In this document: piece after piece, positions 61,193 through 64,000 of the stretch | Layout of the letters: each line of letters begins with the position of its first letter | Position numbering within the stretch: position 1 is the first letter of the stretch | Source: JAAELZ01 sp965237485 | GTDB taxonomy: Bacteria; Pseudomonadota; Gammaproteobacteria; Arenicellales; Poriferihabitantaceae | Assembly: GCA_965237485.1 (NCBI GenBank) | Contig: CBDEFQ010000006.1 | Span: 124,001 to 188,000, forward strand | DNA: 64,000 bases | Direction: 5' to 3' | Notes under the pieces: generated by a model | Told to the model about the DNA's origin: nothing | The model's database searches: none | The model's input: only the letters and a program-made list of their open reading frames with translations | Translations under genes and position numbers: made by a program

Positions 61193-61357
61193 ATGTTGCG
61201 TAATCATCGTGAGTTGATTGGTATTGTCAGAAAAGAAACTGATGTTCGCGTCTTCTGGAAACAATGGTATACAAAGTCAAATAATGAATTTCTCGCTTTC
61301 ATGCACCTAATGGGAAAAAATGGAAGATATGAGGTTGTTAATGCCTCTGTCACATAA
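61193..61357 (+). CDS. Truncated gene of unknown function, possible integron-cassette gene 3' end
   Basis: A 54-codon frame beginning at an ATG inside the last bases of the IS256 end and ending TAA at 61355-61357. The part outside the IS encodes IVRKETDVRVFWKQWYTKSN, then FLAFMHLMGKNGRYEVVNAS. No family is recognised. Its stop lies inside the first core box of the attC-like site, as in integron cassettes. The 5' part was probably lost with the IS256 insertion. Confidence 0.5.
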   Translation: MLRNHRELIGIVRKETDVRVFWKQWYTKSNNEFLAFMHLMGKNGRYEVVNASVT

Positions 61358-61418
61358 CGAAACAGCAAGGTCTCGAAAAATGCAGACGGCTTCGCCGCGG
61401 CTTGAGACAGCGTTAGGT
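61352..61418 (+). other. attC-like integron recombination site
   Basis: A 67-bp imperfect palindrome between ACATAAC (61352-61358, one mismatch from the RYYYAAC core) and GTTAGGT (61412-61418, a perfect GTTRRRY core). Inner arms GTCTC and GAGAC and a GCC/GGC-rich centre (GACGGCTTCGCCGCGGCT) can pair. The spacer lengths of the two halves are unequal, so the assignment is tentative. The left gene ends within the site and the next gene starts 11 bases after it, which is typical cassette packing. Confidence 0.5.
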
Positions 61419-61428
61419 GTGATTTCCT

Positions 61429-61475
61429 ATGATCATAATTGAACCTTTAGTTCCTGAAAATGCTACAGCACTAAA
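61429..61475 (+). pseudogene. Start of a second cassette-like gene, cut by IS66
   Basis: An ATG 11 bases after the attC-like site opens a frame encoding MIIIEPLVPENATAL, interrupted by the IS66 left end at 61476. The first residues are reminiscent of GNAT acetyltransferases, but fifteen codons are not enough to assign a function. The rest should lie beyond the right end of the IS66 element, outside the window. Confidence 0.45.
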
Positions 61476-61553
61476 GTAAGCGCCAAGTAAAAGGCATACT
61501 ACCGATCTGTTGAGGAAAACCTTATTGTCACGCTTTTAATTTGGAGCGTACCA

Positions 61554-61865
61554 ATGACAAGACGAAGTAAAGAGCAATGGCGAGAATTGGTAGCTGATCA
61601 GCAATCTAGCGGTTTAAGCACTGCAGCTTATTGTAGACAGTATGATATCAACCCGAAATACTTCAGCACCCGCAAAACGCAATTACAGGGTGGCAAAGAT
61701 AAATTTGTGCGTGTCAGCCCAAAGCCAAGCTATGCACCGCATGGCGGCGTACAATTTAGCAAGGCAATGACAAAGCAGCCACGCATTCGGGTCATTGATA
61801 TTGAATTAGGTGATACTTTAGATGCGCAGGCTCTGAGCCTGATGCTCGATCAAGTTTTATCATGA
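61554..61865 (+). CDS. tnpA: IS66 accessory protein TnpA
   Basis: A 103-residue protein with an N-terminal helix-turn-helix of the IS66 OrfA type (EQWRELVADQQSSGLSTAAY, then CRQYDINPKYFSTRK). It overlaps tnpB by 4 bases, as usual in IS66 elements, which implies coupled translation. A ribosome site TTGGAG lies 9 bases before the ATG. Confidence 0.88.
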   Translation: MTRRSKEQWRELVADQQSSGLSTAAYCRQYDINPKYFSTRKTQLQGGKDKFVRVSPKPSYAPHGGVQFSKAMTKQPRIRVIDIELGDTLDAQALSLMLDQVLS

Positions 61866-62203
61866 AGTGGCTAACTCAGTTACCGCCCGTTTATTTGCAT
61901 CGCGCACCAGTTGATTTTCGCAAGGCAGTGAATGGTTTAAGCGTGATTGTAGAACAAGAGATGGGGCTAAGCCCGTATGCCGAAGGCTTATATGTATTCT
62001 GCAACAAAAACAAAGACCGGCTCAAGGTGTTGTATTGGGACAAGACGGGCTTTGCGTTATGGTACAAACGCCTTGAGGAGGATAAGTTTCGCTGGCCCAC
62101 GCACAGTGACTTGGCGGTATTGCCGATTGATGGGAGGGCATTAAACAACCTACTCAGTGGTTTGTCGATAGAACGTAACTTCTCAATAACCCGTGGCAGG
62201 TAA
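61862..62203 (+). CDS. tnpB: IS66 accessory protein TnpB
   Basis: A 113-residue IS66 OrfB protein with the conserved VDFRKAVNGLSVIVEQEMG, then VFCNKNKDRLKVLYWDKTGF and ALWYKRLEEDKFRWP. The function is unknown but it is needed for transposition in this family. The last residues (SIERNFSITRGR) differ from the usual ending and may reflect slight damage. Confidence 0.9.
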   Translation: MKWLTQLPPVYLHRAPVDFRKAVNGLSVIVEQEMGLSPYAEGLYVFCNKNKDRLKVLYWDKTGFALWYKRLEEDKFRWPTHSDLAVLPIDGRALNNLLSGLSIERNFSITRGR

Positions 62204-62450
62204 AATAAAACAAAATATTTCTTGACCGGGTTTTACGCTAAAAGGAAGGTAATTCAACGTGGTCGAGTGACTCGATTTAGGTTGAGTTCCAGGGCGGTTG
62301 TAGGCCCCTTTACGCTAATAACAAAGATCGCTTAAGGACGTTTCAGGGGTGTCTTCTTAACGTTCGTTGTGGCGCAGTTCAGAAGGCAAAATTGGACTTT
62401 CAAAACCGATGGTACACTAAGGTCTATCCAGTTAACGGACGTTTAAGACC

Positions 62451-64000
62451 TTGAGTAAGCTACCCTCTATTCCCGACATTCCTGAACAAGAACAAACCCC
62501 CGCAGTAAAAATGTTGCGGGTGCTAGTGGAGCAGCTGTTGGTGCGAGTTCAACAACAGGACGAAGAAATAGCATTGCTTAAAGATGAAATCAATATTCTT
62601 AAGGGGCAGAAGAGGCGGCCTACTGTTAAGGGCGGTAATATGGATAAGAAAACAGAGCCAAAACGTTCATCTTCTAGCGACAAACCTAAGCAGCGAGCTG
62701 GGTCGAACAAGGCAAAGAAAACACCAAGGCTGTCAATTGACCTAAATCTGGTTATTGAACCAGCGAAGTCCGTGCCCGAAGGTTCTCGCTTTAAAGGCTA
62801 TCGGGATTTTGTAGTGCAAGATTTGCTTATCAAGGTTCATACCACCCGCTATCGTTTAGCGCATTGGGTAACGCCAGACAATAAAAAGCTCAAAGGCCAG
62901 TTACCGACATCCGTGGCAGGGCGACATTATGGGCCTCGTCTGGTCAGTTATATTCTCTATCAATATCATCATTGTCAAACCACGCAACCACTCTTGTTGG
63001 AACAGTTGCGAGAGTGGGGAATTGATATTTCTTCGGGACAAATTAACCCAATACTGATCAGCACTAAAGAGCCCTTTCATGCTGAGAAAGAGGCGTTGCT
63101 CTGAGCGCATCGTCTTACGTGACCGTGGACGATAGTGGTGCTCGCCATCAGGGCAAAAATGGCTATGTAACGCACATTGGTAATGACTTGTTTGCGTGGT
63201 TTAAAAGTACTCAATCAAAAAGTCGAATTAACTTCCTACCGCTATTAAGGGCTGGCAATACGGATTATCGTTTGAGTCAAAGTGCGTTGAATTATAGGCA
63301 ACAACATGGATTGCCAAAGCAAGCCTTAGCCGCTGTAACTGAGCACCGGGAACGCCGTATTGCCAACGAGGATGACTGGCTTGAAATGCTCGATAGCCTG
63401 TTGATCATTAAGGCACGTCACCGACGTATCACCGCCGAAGGGGCATTACTTGGTAGTATTTTGCATCATGGTCTGTGTGATGACATCGCTGTCGTCAGTG
63501 ATGATGCAGGGCAATTTAACATTTTGGCTCATGCCTTGTGTTGGATACACACCGAGCGCTTAATCCATAAGTTGATACCGCTGAACGAGGGACACCGGCA
63601 GAGCATGGCTAAAATACGCGACCAAGTCTGGTGCTTTTATCGGGCGTTAAAAGAGTATAAAACCCAGCCTTGCGAGAACCAACGTAAAATACTTGAGCAG
63701 CGTTTCGATGAAATCTTCACTCAACAGACATGCTACCAAACATTAAATCAGACGCTCAAACGAATCCATGCGAATCAAGCAGAATTACTGTTGGTGCTAG
63801 ATCGACCAGATATTCCGTTACACACCAATGGCAGTGAAACAGACATTCGCGATTACGTGAAAAAACGAAAAGTGAGTGGCTCCACCCGCAGCGATGCTGG
63901 CCAGCAGTGTCGGGACACGTTTGCGAGTTTGAAAAAGACCTGCCGAAAACTGGATATATCGTTCTGGCACTACCTGCCCCATCGACTTGGTATCGGTGAG
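62451..64000 (+). pseudogene. tnpC: IS66 transposase TnpC, frameshifted and running off the window
   Basis: The frame begins at TTG 62451 with a leucine-rich coiled coil (VLVEQLLVRVQQQDEEIALL), and includes a basic linker and the zinc-binding-like region. It stops at TGA 63102-63104 after HAEKEALL. The family sequence continues in another frame (LSASSYVTVDDSGARHQGK) through the second Asp (VVSDDAGQFNIL), WIHTERLIHKL and the Glu region (LHTNGSETDIRDYVKKRKVS) to the window end. A one- or two-base indel near 63095-63103 explains this. The end is open, so other lesions may lie further on. Confidence 0.82.

Larger units (their letters stand above)
59121..61205. mobile_element. IS256-family element, copy 2, truncated and interrupted
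   Basis: Remnants of the same IS256 element as at 28794-30188, in opposite orientation: 59121-59166 (from GCCTTGTGGACGGCGTTGCG) and 60869-61205. The left end was removed next to the IS21 element, an IS1380 element sits in the middle, and about 75 codons are deleted between NMAAAQ and ANHRYIVWND. The right end (GGACTTTTTGTCTAG complement, then GTTGCGTAATC) is kept. It encodes no functional transposase. Confidence 0.85.
61476..64000. mobile_element. IS66-family element (right end outside the window)
   Basis: The left end GTAAGCGCCAAGTAAAAGGC is the typical IS66 terminus. Three genes follow in IS66 order: tnpA-like, tnpB and tnpC. The right end is not reached. The 8 bases before the left end (GCACTAAA) should be repeated after the right end. 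The 247 bases between tnpB and tnpC (62204-62450) hold no recognisable gene. Confidence 0.88.

Overview
The window is a moderately AT-rich gammaproteobacterial chromosome segment. The evidence is gene content and order: divergent bamD/rluD, an rlmH-maf-rng operon, an rpe-gph-trpE run, an aceA/aceK pair, anmK-mepM facing tyrS, zapB-like/zapA, and lon-hupB-tRNA-Val-tRNA-Asp. The genus cannot be fixed from the sequence; a free-living, probably marine, aerobic heterotroph fits (glyoxylate shunt, propionyl-CoA synthetase, many outer-membrane proteins). The window also carries many fresh gene lesions and much mobile DNA.

Layout. 1-625: a 161-bp MITE and other non-coding repeats. 626-9164: cell-wall precursor genes glmS and glmU, bamD/rluD, a DUF4139 gene broken by a pentanucleotide expansion, a Crp/Fnr regulator frameshifted by an octamer repeat, an outer-membrane barrel and hslR. 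9388-16733: an EamA transporter, a small Omp85-like protein, then a TetR - RND (MMPL) - LolA-like - beta-barrel cluster that looks like an envelope lipid-trafficking module. 16730-23079: rhomboid protease, ycgL, an M48 protease with two YbjQ proteins, and rng-maf-rlmH, with copies of two MITE families between them. 23418-28432: dnaG, a molybdopterin oxidoreductase, a Sco-like protein and a retropepsin-like protease. 28794-30603: a decayed IS256-family element and a comEA-like gene with a nonsense codon. 30687-43755: trpE, gph (no ordinary start codon), rpe, a broken aceK beside intact aceA, anmK, mepM, an integrase-core IS, tyrS, a DksA-like gene and the zapB-like/zapA pair.

43836-49690 is the most unusual locus: three secreted pilin-like proteins, a PapD-like chaperone and a divergent 900-residue outer-membrane barrel with an N-terminal SPOR-like region and a C-terminal SdrD-B-like domain. 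No classical usher is recognisable. It may be a surface-fibre assembly system in which this barrel takes the place of the usher. 49787-55017 returns to housekeeping genes: prpE, lon, hupB and two tRNAs.

55018-64000, just after tRNA-Asp, is an IS graveyard: an AlpA-type regulator split by an IS4 element with a clear 9-bp duplication, an IS21 element with a damaged istB, a truncated IS256 copy interrupted by an IS1380 element, a likely integron-cassette remnant with an attC-like site, and an IS66 element running off the end. The IS1380 ends match those of the MITEs near 1 and 20,300, so the IS1380 transposase is the probable mobiliser of that MITE family.
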